Part shown: positions 17,146-25,306 of the stretch, one piece after another
Layout: each line of letters starts with the position of its first letter
Position numbering within the stretch: position 1 is the stretch's first letter
Origin: Caulobacter sp. UNC358MFTsu5.1
Lineage (GTDB): Bacteria > Pseudomonadota > Alphaproteobacteria > Caulobacterales > Caulobacteraceae
Direction of reading: 5' to 3'
Assembly: GCF_000712075.1 (NCBI RefSeq)
Contig: NZ_JONW01000012.1
Span: 62,001-126,000, forward strand
DNA: 64,000 bases
Notes under the pieces: generated by a model
Seen by the model: only the letters and a program-made list of their open reading frames with translations
What the model was told of the DNA's origin: nothing
Database searches by the model: none
Translations under genes and position numbers: made by a program

Positions 17146-17475
17146 ATGGCCGAGCGAAAGCAAGGCGGACAAAACAACGGCGCGGGCTCTTCGGTCATCA
17201 CGGAAGTGAAGCCGAAGACACAAAAGCCTTCGCTTTATCGCGTACTGATCTTGAACGACGACTACACTCCGATGGAGTTCGTCGTTTACGTACTTGAACG
17301 TTTCTTCAACAAGTCGCGCGAAGATGCGACCCGGATCATGCTGCACGTTCATCAGCATGGCGTCGGCGTTTGCGGCGTTTTCACCTACGAAGTTGCCGAG
17401 ACCAAGGTCGCGCAAGTGATCGACTCGGCGCGCAGGCATCAGCACCCCCTGCAGTGCACCATGGAAAAGGATTGA
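17146..17475 (+). CDS. clpS: ATP-dependent Clp protease adaptor ClpS
   Basis: ClpS delivers N-end-rule substrates to ClpAP and blocks other substrates. The 109-residue protein has a flexible, hydrophilic N-terminal arm (about 1-30) and the core 'LYRVLILNDDYTPMEFVVYVLERFF' with the acidic pocket residues, then 'IMLHVHQHGVGVCGVFTYEVAE'. The gene ends 10 bases before clpA, giving the usual clpS-clpA operon. The upstream extension of the open frame is ignored because ATG 17146 has a good purine-rich site and gives the normal length. Confidence 0.95.
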   Translation: MAERKQGGQNNGAGSSVITEVKPKTQKPSLYRVLILNDDYTPMEFVVYVLERFFNKSREDATRIMLHVHQHGVGVCGVFTYEVAETKVAQVIDSARRHQHPLQCTMEKD

Positions 17476-17485
17476 GGAGCCCCCC

Positions 17486-19807
17486 TTGCCCTCTTTTTCG
17501 CGCCCACTTGAAGAATCCCTGCATCGCGCCGTCGCTTACGCCAATCAGCGCAAGCACGAATACGCCACGCTTGAACACCTGCTGCTGTCGCTGACCGACG
17601 ATGACGACGCGGCCGGCGTCATGCGCGCCTGCGACGTGGACCTCAACGCTCTCAAGAAGAGCCTCGTGAACTATCTCGACGTCGAACTGGCCTCGCTGGT
17701 CGTCGACGACGAGGACGACGCCAAGCCCACGGCGGGCTTCCAGCGCGTGATCCAGCGCGCGGTGATCCACGTCCAGTCCTCGGGTCGCGAGGAAGTGACC
17801 GGCGCCAACGTGCTGGTCGCCATCTTCTCCGAACGCGAGAGCCACGCCGCCTACTTCCTGCAAGAGCAGGACATGACCCGCTACGACGCGGTCAACTTCA
17901 TCGCCCACGGCATCGCCAAGAAGGCGGGTGCGTCCGAGCCGAAGACGGCCAAGGGCGCGGCGGTCGAGGAAGACGTCGAGAAGCCCAACGCCAAGACCGG
18001 CGGCGAGGCGCTCGAGGCCTACTGCGTCGACCTCAACGAGAAGGCCCGCCAGGGCAAGGTCGACCCGCTGATTGGCCGCGCGAACGAAGTGGAACGCGCG
18101 ATCCAGATCCTGTGCCGTCGCACCAAGAACAACCCCCTGCTGGTGGGCGAGCCCGGCGTCGGCAAGACCGCCATCGCCGAAGGCCTGGCCCGCAAGATCA
18201 TCACCCACCAGGTGCCCGAAGTCCTGGCGGAAGCCACCATCTACTCGCTCGACATGGGCGCGCTGCTGGCCGGCACCCGCTATCGCGGCGACTTCGAGGA
18301 ACGCGTCAAGCAGGTGGTCAAGGAACTCGAGAACCACCCCAACGCGGTGCTGTTCATCGACGAGATCCACACGGTGATCGGCGCCGGCGCCACCTCGGGC
18401 GGGGCCATGGACGCCTCCAACCTCCTGAAGCCGGCCCTGGCCTCGGGCACCCTGCGGTGCATGGGCTCGACCACCTACAAGGAGTTCCGTCAGCACTTCG
18501 AGAAGGATCGGGCCCTGGTCCGTCGCTTCCAGAAGATCGACGTCAACGAGCCGACGGTGGAAGACACCATCAAGATCCTCAAGGGGCTGAAGAGCTACTA
18601 CGAGGACTTCCACAAGCTGAAGTACACCAACGACGCCCTGAAGGTGGCCGTTGAGCTGTCGGCCAAGTACATCACCGACCGCAAGCTGCCCGACAAGGCG
18701 ATCGACGTGATCGACGAGGCGGGCGCGGGCCAGATGCTGCTGCCGGAAGGCCGCCGCAAGAAGGTGCTGGGCGTCAAGGAGATCGAGGCCGTCGTGGCCA
18801 AGATCGCCCGGATTCCGCCGAAGTCGGTCTCCAAGTCCGACACCGAGTCCCTGCGCGAGCTGGAAGCGGACCTGAAGCGCGCCGTGTTCGGCCAGGACGA
18901 GGCGCTGACCCAACTGTCCTCGGCCATGAAGCTGGCCCGGGCCGGTCTGCGCGACCCGGACAAGCCGATCGGCAGCTACCTGTTCAGCGGCCCGACCGGC
19001 GTCGGCAAGACCGAAGCCGCCAAGCAGCTGGCCGCGACCCTCGGGATCGAGATGATCCGGTTCGACATGTCGGAATATATGGAGCGCCACACCGTCAGCC
19101 GCCTGATCGGGGCTCCTCCCGGCTATGTCGGCTACGATCAGGGCGGCCAGCTGACCGACGCCGTCGACCAGCACCCGCACGCCGTGGTGCTGCTGGACGA
19201 GATCGAGAAGGCGCACGCGGACGTCTACAACATCCTGCTCCAGGTCATGGACCACGGGGTGCTGACCGACAGCAACGGCAAGAAGGTCGATTTCAGGAAC
19301 GTCATCCTGATCATGACCACCAACGCCGGCGCTTCGGACGCCCAGCGCCAGTCGATCGGCTTCGGCCGCGACAAGGTGCAGGGCGAGGAAGAGGCCGCCC
19401 TCAAGCGCCTGTTCACGCCGGAGTTCCGCAACCGCCTCGACGCGGTGGTGGCCTTCAAGCCGCTGACGCCGGAGATCATCCGTCAGGTCGTGCAGAAGTT
19501 CGTGCTGCAGATGGAAGTCCAGCTGGCCGACCGGAACGTCACGATCTCGCTCAGCGACGACGCGGCCGACTGGCTGGCCAAGAACGGCTTCGACGAGCTC
19601 TACGGCGCCCGCCCCCTGGCGCGGGTCATCCAGGAGCACATCAAGAAGCCGCTGGCCGACGACATCCTGTTCGGACGCCTCGTCCGCGGCGGCCACGTCA
19701 AGGTGGTGCTGGAGAACGGCAAGATCGCCTTCGAGATCGAGCCCAATCCGGAAAAGCCCGGCAAGGCGGCCAAGGAAGACGAGGCCGAACCGGCCCTCAC
19801 CGAGTAG
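17486..19807 (+). CDS. clpA: ATP-dependent Clp protease ATP-binding subunit ClpA
   Basis: The 773-residue unfoldase has the Clp N-domain (about 1-145), a first AAA+ module with Walker A 'GEPGVGKTA' and Walker B 'VLFIDEIHT', and a second with 'GPTGVGKTE' and 'VVLLDEIEKAHADVY'. ClpA threads substrates into ClpP. Length is near the E. coli 758. The C-terminus is acidic and Lys/Glu-rich (EKPGKAAKEDEAEPALTE). Transcribed together with clpS. Confidence 0.97.
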   Translation: MPSFSRPLEESLHRAVAYANQRKHEYATLEHLLLSLTDDDDAAGVMRACDVDLNALKKSLVNYLDVELASLVVDDEDDAKPTAGFQRVIQRAVIHVQSSGREEVTGANVLVAIFSERESHAAYFLQEQDMTRYDAVNFIAHGIAKKAGASEPKTAKGAAVEEDVEKPNAKTGGEALEAYCVDLNEKARQGKVDPLIGRANEVERAIQILCRRTKNNPLLVGEPGVGKTAIAEGLARKIITHQVPEVLAEATIYSLDMGALLAGTRYRGDFEERVKQVVKELENHPNAVLFIDEIHTVIGAGATSGGAMDASNLLKPALASGTLRCMGSTTYKEFRQHFEKDRALVRRFQKIDVNEPTVEDTIKILKGLKSYYEDFHKLKYTNDALKVAVELSAKYITDRKLPDKAIDVIDEAGAGQMLLPEGRRKKVLGVKEIEAVVAKIARIPPKSVSKSDTESLRELEADLKRAVFGQDEALTQLSSAMKLARAGLRDPDKPIGSYLFSGPTGVGKTEAAKQLAATLGIEMIRFDMSEYMERHTVSRLIGAPPGYVGYDQGGQLTDAVDQHPHAVVLLDEIEKAHADVYNILLQVMDHGVLTDSNGKKVDFRNVILIMTTNAGASDAQRQSIGFGRDKVQGEEEAALKRLFTPEFRNRLDAVVAFKPLTPEIIRQVVQKFVLQMEVQLADRNVTISLSDDAADWLAKNGFDELYGARPLARVIQEHIKKPLADDILFGRLVRGGHVKVVLENGKIAFEIEPNPEKPGKAAKEDEAEPALTE

Positions 19808-19814
19808 GACAGCG

Positions 19815-19843
19815 AGAGGCCCGGAGCGATCCGGGCCTCTTTG
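19815..19843 (+). terminator. Intrinsic terminator of clpS-clpA
   Basis: AGAGGCCCGG (19815-19824) pairs perfectly with CCGGGCCTCT (19831-19840), followed by TTT. It starts eight bases after the clpA stop. Confidence 0.8.
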
Positions 19844-19907
19844 CTATCGGACGATCGGTCGCGGAAAACGATTGGACAAAACGAGAACACTCGGTTAGGT
19901 TGATCGC

Positions 19908-20279
19908 ATGACCGTCGCCTTCGACACCCTCGGCGCCACGAGACGCCTCCGCGACGCGGGGCTGGAAGAGCGCGCGGCCGAGGCGATCGTCGAACTGGTG
20001 CAGTCGACCGCGCAGTTCCCGGACATCAGCGGGCTGGCGACCAAGGCCGACACGGCGACGAAAGCTGACCTCGCCAATATGGCTACAAAGGCCGACCTCA
20101 CCGAACTCGCCCATGCGACCAAGATGGACATCCAGGCGCTCAAGGCGGACCTGGCCATCACCAAGACCCAGATCCTCGTCGAACTGAACGACAAGCTTCG
20201 GTCCCAGAGCCTGACCTTCCTAGGCGGCGTGACCGCGATCGTCGGCCTGGCCACGGCCATCATCAAGCTGGGGCACTAA
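19908..20279 (+). CDS. Small coiled-coil protein, DUF1640-like
   Basis: A 123-residue protein: helical N-terminus (RLRDAGLEERAAEAIVELVQ), then repeated 'TKADL' heptads (about residues 45-80) that form a coiled coil, and a hydrophobic C-terminal helix (LTFLGGVTAIVGLATAII). This is the layout of the DUF1640/CCDC90 family of membrane-anchored coiled coils, whose bacterial role is unknown. Short direct repeats in the DNA around 20038-20105 encode the TKAD units and could drive length variation. Confidence 0.72.
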   Translation: MTVAFDTLGATRRLRDAGLEERAAEAIVELVQSTAQFPDISGLATKADTATKADLANMATKADLTELAHATKMDIQALKADLAITKTQILVELNDKLRSQSLTFLGGVTAIVGLATAIIKLGH

Positions 20280-20288
20280 AGCTCGACC

Positions 20289-20606
20289 TCAGCCGGCCTT
20301 GTCGCCCTGCCCGCGCATCGCCTTCACCTCGCCCCAGATGCGGACCAGGAACTCCACCGTCGCGGCGGTGCCGAAGAACGACAGCCCGTAGGCCACGCCG
20401 TGGGCGATGTCGGCCAGCACCCGGGCCAGGGAAGCCTCGCTGCCCGTCAGGACCATGTCGCGATACTGGAGCAGGTTCATCGCGCCCGCCAGCAGGTCGC
20501 CGCACAGGTGCAGCACGCCGGCGGCGATGATCAGCCGGGTGATCGGGTGCAGCCGCCCCAGCAGCACGCCGATGCGCTCGGCCGGCGCGGGATCATCTAG
20601 GGCCAT
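20289..20606 (-). CDS. Small membrane protein, paralogue of the next gene
   Basis: 105 residues with a LHPITRLIIAAGVLHLCGDLLAGAM segment followed by a second hydrophobic region and a charged C-terminus. The spacing of 'LHP-T-LI-A-LxL--DL' matches the protein encoded just upstream at 20593-20904, so the two look like products of an old duplication. They overlap by 14 bases and are probably translated from one message. Function unknown. Confidence 0.65.
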   Translation of the reverse strand: MALDDPAPAERIGVLLGRLHPITRLIIAAGVLHLCGDLLAGAMNLLQYRDMVLTGSEASLARVLADIAHGVAYGLSFFGTAATVEFLVRIWGEVKAMRGQGDKAG

Positions 20607-20904
20607 GGGCTCCCCCTTCGAACGGGACGGCGTTGTGCGCCCGAAGGCGCCGATGGATGCGGGACAGCCCCTCGACCAGGACGGCCGTTCCGAGCATTTC
20701 CAGGGTTCCCGCGCTGATCTTGATCTGCCAGGCCATCGAGGGCCCCAGGGCCCGGAGCCAGGTCATCGCCGACAAGGCCGGACCGTCGGCCGACGACGCC
20801 CACTCCAGAGCGGATCGCGCGACCCACGCCCACAGGATCAGGTCCGCCGACAGGCTCAAGCCCGCGGCCAGGACGATCAGCCATGTCACCGGATGAAGAC
20901 GCAC
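20593..20904 (-). CDS. Small membrane protein, paralogue of the previous gene
   Basis: 103 residues. It opens with 'MRLHPVTWLIVLAAGLSLSADLILWAW', the same pattern as the N-terminal part of its downstream neighbour, then a second hydrophobic stretch and a basic end. No family was recognised. It is the first of the two-gene unit. Confidence 0.62.
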   Translation of the reverse strand: MRLHPVTWLIVLAAGLSLSADLILWAWVARSALEWASSADGPALSAMTWLRALGPSMAWQIKISAGTLEMLGTAVLVEGLSRIHRRLRAHNAVPFEGGAHGPR

Positions 20905-20971
20905 GCGATTCCCCCGCGAGCATCTAAGGCGCGGCCAAGCTTGACTGCAAGCCGGGCTTGCGAGCCCAGGC

Positions 20972-21415
20972 CTATCGCAGGTGGCGACCGCCCAGACTGG
21001 TCAGGATCCGCAGCGCCCCCGCCCCGTCCAACGTCTCAGGCCTGAACTCGGAAAGACCGGCCGTCGCCAGCAGCATCCGATCGGCCGCGACGATCTGGTG
21101 ATGGGCCATGTTCCAGTCGCGGAACATCCGGCGATCCGCCGGTCCCTGGGCGATGACGACCAGATCGGTGTGACGATCGTCCCGACGGATGCGCTCGAAC
21201 GTCGCCTCGACTTCGGCGACGGGCCCTTCCAGCATCTGCAGGAAGCGCCCTTCGCCGATCACCAGGAAACCGGTGATGGCGCTCATGCGGTTCTGGTGAA
21301 TGGACGTGCGCAGGATCGTCCGCACGTCGTCGGAGAAGCCGGCGCCGACGCTCAGCGATCGGCTGGCATAGATCAGACGCGCCAGGCCTTTCGGCGCATC
21401 GTCGAACTCCAACAT
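20972..21415 (-). CDS. BLUF-domain blue-light sensor protein
   Basis: The 147-residue protein consists almost only of a BLUF domain, which binds FAD and changes its hydrogen-bond network in blue light. The expected residues are all there: Tyr16 in 'LIYAS', Asn42 in 'HQNRMSAITGFL', Gln60 in 'RFLQMLEG', and Trp101/Met103 in 'RDWNMAHH'. The 45-residue tail has no output domain, so it must signal through a partner protein. Its neighbours (small membrane proteins, a HIT protein) do not reveal that partner. Confidence 0.88.
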   Translation of the reverse strand: MLEFDDAPKGLARLIYASRSLSVGAGFSDDVRTILRTSIHQNRMSAITGFLVIGEGRFLQMLEGPVAEVEATFERIRRDDRHTDLVVIAQGPADRRMFRDWNMAHHQIVAADRMLLATAGLSEFRPETLDGAGALRILTSLGGRHLR

Positions 21416-21478
21416 GGACTGCCCGTCCCCAAGCTACCGCTACCACCGCTCAATGCTCAGCTTGGCTAAAGGTTCAGC

Positions 21479-21910
21479 TTAGAGCGCCGCCTTGATCTTC
21501 TCGGCCAGGGCCTTCAGGTCCTCGACGTCCGCCATGCCCTCGCCGTGCCGGCCCAGGGCCTCGCCCTCGTAGCGGGGGATGACGTGGAAGTGCAGGTGGA
21601 AGATCGTCTGGCCGGCCGGAGCGCCGTTGAACTGGGTCACCACCACGCCGTCCGGCTTCAGGGCCGTGGTCACCGCCTGGGTCACCTTCTGCACCGCGCC
21701 GATCAGCCGGCCCAGGGTCTTGGCCTCGGCTTCCAGCAGGTTGCGGGCCTGGCTGGTCTTGGAGATCACCAGCACGTGGCCGCGCGACTGCGGGAAAACG
21801 TCCATGAACGCCAGGACCTGGTCGTCCTCGTACACCTTCACGGCCGGGATCTCGCCGCGGATGATCTTGGCGAAGATGTTGTCGGCGTCGTAGCTTCCGT
21901 GAAGGCTCAT
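21479..21910 (-). CDS. HIT family protein (Hint-like nucleotide hydrolase/transferase)
   Basis: 143 residues with the HIT triad 'HLHFHVIPR' near residue 100, and 'NIFAKIIRGEIPAVKVYEDDQVLAFMDVFPQSRGHVLVI' at the N-terminus. Proteins of this type cleave AMP-lysine or purine phosphoramidates, or act on dinucleoside polyphosphates. An in-frame ATG five codons upstream (21925) is an alternative start. The long upstream open frame on this strand is antisense noise inside the hydrolase gene. Confidence 0.9.
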   Translation of the reverse strand: MSLHGSYDADNIFAKIIRGEIPAVKVYEDDQVLAFMDVFPQSRGHVLVISKTSQARNLLEAEAKTLGRLIGAVQKVTQAVTTALKPDGVVVTQFNGAPAGQTIFHLHFHVIPRYEGEALGRHGEGMADVEDLKALAEKIKAAL

Positions 21911-21964
21911 GATCGTCTCCAGCATGATCGGAACCGTACCTAGCAAACCGGGAGGGGCGCGCAA

Positions 21965-23044
21965 ATGACCACGAGCCCGACCCGGCGGGACATGCTGGCG
22001 GCCGGAGCGGCCCTGGCCGCCGCCGGCCCGGCCCAGGCCGCGCCCGAAGGCCTCCGTCGCGAAGAGCTTTTCGTCACCGCCGACGACGGCGTCCGGCTGC
22101 ATGTGCGCGAGGTCCGGCCCGCCGCCCCGCGCGGCGCGCCGCTGATCCTGGTGCACGGCGCCCGCGCGGCGGGCGCGGCCTCGTTCGACCTGCCCGTCGA
22201 GGGCGGCTCGCTGGCCGGCGATCTGGCCCGGCGCCTGAACCGCCGGGTCTATGTGATGGACGCGCGGGGCTATGGGGGCTCGCAGCGCCCCGCCGCCATG
22301 GACGGACCGCCGGAGGAGAGCCGTCCCCTGTCGCGCGCCTTCGAGGTGGTCCGCGATCTCGACGCCGTCCGCAAGCTGGCGGCCCAACGCGCGGAGAGCC
22401 GCCAGGTCGGGCTGCTCGGTTGGGCCACGGGCGGGATGTGGGCCGGCTTCTACGCGTCGCTGCGCCCCGAGGCCGTGTCCGGCTTGGCGACGATCAACGC
22501 GCTCTACGGCGGCTCGGACGTCCACGCCATGCTGGGTCCTGGTTCGGCCTTCGCCCAGCCCGGCCAGCCCCGCCGCTTCGATCCGGCGACCGGCGGCTAC
22601 GCCCTCTATCCGGCCGCGTCGCTGATCGGGGTCTGGGAGCGCAACATCCCGACCGACGACAAGGACGCCTGGCGCGATCCCGCTGTCGCCAAAGCCCTGG
22701 CGACGGCCGTCCTGGCCGGCGACCCCGACGGCGGCCGCCACGATCCGCCCAGGTTCCGCGCGCCACTCGGGGCGCTGGAGGACAGCTTCCACCAGGCCTG
22801 TGGGCGGCGGCTGTACGACGCCGGCTCGATCACCGCGCCGACCCTTCTGGTGCGCGCGGAGCACGACTTCTGGAGCCGCCAGGCCGATCTCGACGCCTTC
22901 GCGGCCGACGCGTCCCGCACGCCGTCGGTCAGGACCGTGACCCTGGCCGGCGCCACCCACTTCGTCCACCTGGACCGCCCCGCCCGCGGCCGCGACCGGC
23001 TGCTGGCCGAACTGGTCGATCACTTCGGAGCCCTTCCCGCATGA
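21965..23044 (+). CDS. Tat-exported alpha/beta-hydrolase-fold protein lacking the nucleophile Ser
   Basis: 359 residues. The N-terminus has a twin-arginine signal (TSPTRRDMLAAGAAL) cleaved near AQA. The alpha/beta-hydrolase fold is clear: 'PLILVHGARAAG' (oxyanion loop), 'RVYVMDARGYGGS', an acid at 'RAEHDFW', and the His in 'GATHFVHLDRP'. The nucleophile elbow, normally G-x-S-x-G, reads GLLGWATGG, so Ala154 (codon GCC) sits where Ser is expected. Either the protein is not a classical esterase or the alignment is shifted. The stop overlaps the next start (ATGA). Confidence 0.82.
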   Translation: MTTSPTRRDMLAAGAALAAAGPAQAAPEGLRREELFVTADDGVRLHVREVRPAAPRGAPLILVHGARAAGAASFDLPVEGGSLAGDLARRLNRRVYVMDARGYGGSQRPAAMDGPPEESRPLSRAFEVVRDLDAVRKLAAQRAESRQVGLLGWATGGMWAGFYASLRPEAVSGLATINALYGGSDVHAMLGPGSAFAQPGQPRRFDPATGGYALYPAASLIGVWERNIPTDDKDAWRDPAVAKALATAVLAGDPDGGRHDPPRFRAPLGALEDSFHQACGRRLYDAGSITAPTLLVRAEHDFWSRQADLDAFAADASRTPSVRTVTLAGATHFVHLDRPARGRDRLLAELVDHFGALPA

Positions 23045-23613
23045 CCGAGCACCTGACCGAACGGCAGAAGAAGTGGTTCGCCTCGGTGCGCGAGGGCATC
23101 GAGCGCAACACCGGCAAGACCCTGGCCGAGTGGGTCGCCGTCGCCAGGACCTGCCCCGAGACCAAGCCCCGCGCCCGCCAGGTCTGGCTGAAGGAACACC
23201 ACGGCCTGGGCGTGAACCACGCCGCCTTCATCCTGGCCGAGGCCTTCCCATCGGCCGATCCCAGCTGGGACGATCCCGTCGCCCTGCGCGCGGCCCTGTG
23301 GGCCGATGCCGCGTCGCTGGCGATCCTGGCGGCGCTGGAGGCGGCCGTCGCCGACCTGCCGGACCTGGTCACCGGCCAGCGCAAGGCGTTCACCGCCTGG
23401 TCCCGCGCGTTCCAGTTCGCCGCCGCCAAGCCGATCAAGGGCGGCAAGGCGGTGCTGGGCCTGGCGGTCGCGCCCGACGCCTCCCCTCGCCTGCTGCCCC
23501 CGAAGAACGAGGGCTGGTCCGAGCGCCTGAAGGCCAAGCTGCCCCTCGCCTCGCCGGCCGAGGTGGACGACGAGGTTCGCGTCCTATTGAAGGCGGCCTG
23601 GGAAGCCTCCTGA
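23041..23613 (+). CDS. DUF4287/DUF5655-type protein
   Basis: A 190-residue soluble protein. The N-terminal 'RQKKWFASVREGIERNTGKTLAEWVAVA' and 'WLKEHHGLGVNHAAFI' are typical of DUF4287, and the C-terminal part (ITG-like 'GQRKAFTAWSRAFQFAAAKP') resembles DUF5655. Function unknown. It begins at an ATG overlapping the hydrolase stop, so the pair is translationally coupled. Confidence 0.75.
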   Translation: MTEHLTERQKKWFASVREGIERNTGKTLAEWVAVARTCPETKPRARQVWLKEHHGLGVNHAAFILAEAFPSADPSWDDPVALRAALWADAASLAILAALEAAVADLPDLVTGQRKAFTAWSRAFQFAAAKPIKGGKAVLGLAVAPDASPRLLPPKNEGWSERLKAKLPLASPAEVDDEVRVLLKAAWEAS

Positions 23614-23663
23614 CCGGAACATCGGGCGATCCGCGCCGTTCAGTGGCGAACGGAGGAACGTCC

Positions 23664-24149
23664 ATGTCCAAGGAAGCCGATCTCGCCGCCAAGTTCTGGA
23701 AGGCGCTGAAGTCCGATCGCACCGTCATGCTGGGCCTGCCCGGCTTCGACAACGGCCGGGGCCAGCCGATGACCGCCCTGTTCGAGGGCGACCACAGCGG
23801 TCCGCTGTGGATCTTCACCTCGGCCGACAACGACCTGCTGATCGCCACAGGCCAGGGCCATGAGGCGCAGATTCATTTCGCCTCGAAAGGCCACGACCTG
23901 TTCGCCACCGTGGATGGCCACCTGAAGGTCGACACCGACCACACGACGGTCGAGCGCCTGTGGAATCCGTTCGTCGCCGCCTGGTTCGAGGGCAAGGACG
24001 ATCCCAAGCTGCGGCTGCTGCGCTTCGATCCCGGCCATGCCCAGATCTGGCTCAACGAGCACAGCCTGCTGGCCGGCGTCCGGATGATGCTCGGCAGCGA
24101 TCCCAAGAAGGACTACCAGGACAAGGTCGGCGAGGTCGAACTGACCTAG
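23664..24149 (+). CDS. Pyridoxamine 5'-phosphate oxidase-like (general stress) flavoprotein
   Basis: 161 residues with the split-barrel FMN-binding fold: 'FWKALKSDRTVMLGLPG', 'MTALFEGDHSGPLWIFTSADNDLL', 'GHDLFATVDGHLKV' and 'RLLRFDPGHAQIWLNEHSLLAGVRMML'. Relatives are annotated as general stress proteins that bind FMN/FAD; the substrate is unknown. An AACGGAGG site precedes the start. The stop overlaps the convergent gene by four bases. Confidence 0.83.
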   Translation: MSKEADLAAKFWKALKSDRTVMLGLPGFDNGRGQPMTALFEGDHSGPLWIFTSADNDLLIATGQGHEAQIHFASKGHDLFATVDGHLKVDTDHTTVERLWNPFVAAWFEGKDDPKLRLLRFDPGHAQIWLNEHSLLAGVRMMLGSDPKKDYQDKVGEVELT

Positions 24150-25306
24150 CTCTCCTGGCGGAACGGCGAGAACTCGTCGGTCAGCATGGCGATCTCGGCG
24201 TCCACCGCCTCGCGTTCGCGCTCCAGATAGCGGGCGACGGGCTCGCGCAGCGCGGGATCGGCGATCCAGTGGGCCGAATAAACCGGGCTGGGCAGGTAGC
24301 CGCGCGCGATCTTGTGCTGACCCTGGGCTCCCGCCTCGACCCTTGGCAGGCCCAGGCGGATGCCGTGCTCGATGGCCTGGTAGTAGCAGAGCTCGAAATG
24401 CAGGAACGGCACGTCCTCGGTGCAGCCCCAGTGGCGGCCGTACAGGCAGTCGCCGCCGATCAGGTTCAGGGCCCCGGCGATCCACGGACCGCCCGGCCGG
24501 CGGGCCAGGATCAGCAGCACCTTGTCGGCCATCCGCTCGCCCAGCAGCGAATAGAACGCCCGGTTCAGATAGGGCCGCCCCCACTTGCGGCCGCCGGTGT
24601 CCATGTAGAAGCCGAAGAAGGCGTCCCAGTGGTCCTCGGTCAGCTGGTCGCCGGTCAGGGCGACGATCTCGAGCCCGGCCTGGGCGTCGCGGCGCTCGCG
24701 GCGGATGGTCTTGCGGCGGTTGGACGACAGGGCCGCCAGGAAGTCGTCGAAGCTGGCGTAGCCGTGGTTGAACCAGTGGTACTGCTGGTCCTGGCGGCGC
24801 AGCATGCCCCGCTCGCCCATCCAGCCCCACTCGTCGGCGGTCGGGAAGGTCACGTGCAGGGACGAGGCCTTCAGCCGATCACACAGGGTCAGGGCCCCGC
24901 CCAGCAGGGCCGAGCGACCGTCGTCGACATCGATGTCGGGCCGCACGATCAGCCGCGGCCCGGTGACCGGCGAGAACGGCGCCGAGCACTGGAGCTTGGG
25001 ATAGTAGCGTCCGCCGGCCCGCTCGTAGGCGTCGGCCCAGCTGTGGTCGAAGACGTATTCGCCCTGGCTGTGGGACTTCAGGTACAGCGGCATCACCGCC
25101 GCCACCCCGCCCGCCTCGTCCTGGACCGACAGGTGATGCGGCGCCCAGCCGGTGCGCTCGACCGCGCAGCCGCTCTCTTCCAGGGCGTCCAGGAAATCGT
25201 AGCTGACGAACGGATCGCCGTGCGGGGCCGCGCAGGCGTCCCAGGCGTCGCGGCCGATCTCGGCGATGCGCCGGTGGACGCGCACCTCCGCCTTGACGGC
25301 TGTCAC
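24146..25306 (-). CDS. FemAB/GNAT-like protein (DUF482, peptidogalycan family)
   Basis: 386 residues with two GNAT-like halves. 'SYDFLDALEESGCA', 'PLYLKSHSQGEYVFDHSWADAYERAGGRYYPK' and 'FSPVTGPRL' identify DUF482, and 'SNRRKTIRRERRDA' plus 'HFELCYYQAIEHGIRLGLPRVEAGAQGQHK' complete the family pattern. Members are thought to transfer acyl or aminoacyl groups, but none in this subfamily has a known substrate to my knowledge. The start is a GTG (25306) overlapping the stop of the GDPD gene (GTGA). Confidence 0.85.
   Translation of the reverse strand: MTAVKAEVRVHRRIAEIGRDAWDACAAPHGDPFVSYDFLDALEESGCAVERTGWAPHHLSVQDEAGGVAAVMPLYLKSHSQGEYVFDHSWADAYERAGGRYYPKLQCSAPFSPVTGPRLIVRPDIDVDDGRSALLGGALTLCDRLKASSLHVTFPTADEWGWMGERGMLRRQDQQYHWFNHGYASFDDFLAALSSNRRKTIRRERRDAQAGLEIVALTGDQLTEDHWDAFFGFYMDTGGRKWGRPYLNRAFYSLLGERMADKVLLILARRPGGPWIAGALNLIGGDCLYGRHWGCTEDVPFLHFELCYYQAIEHGIRLGLPRVEAGAQGQHKIARGYLPSPVYSAHWIADPALREPVARYLEREREAVDAEIAMLTDEFSPFRQES

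Noticed and set aside
17381..19696. A 771-codon minus-strand frame under clpA
   Set aside because: It mirrors clpA codons, with antisense composition and no family features; clpA is certain.
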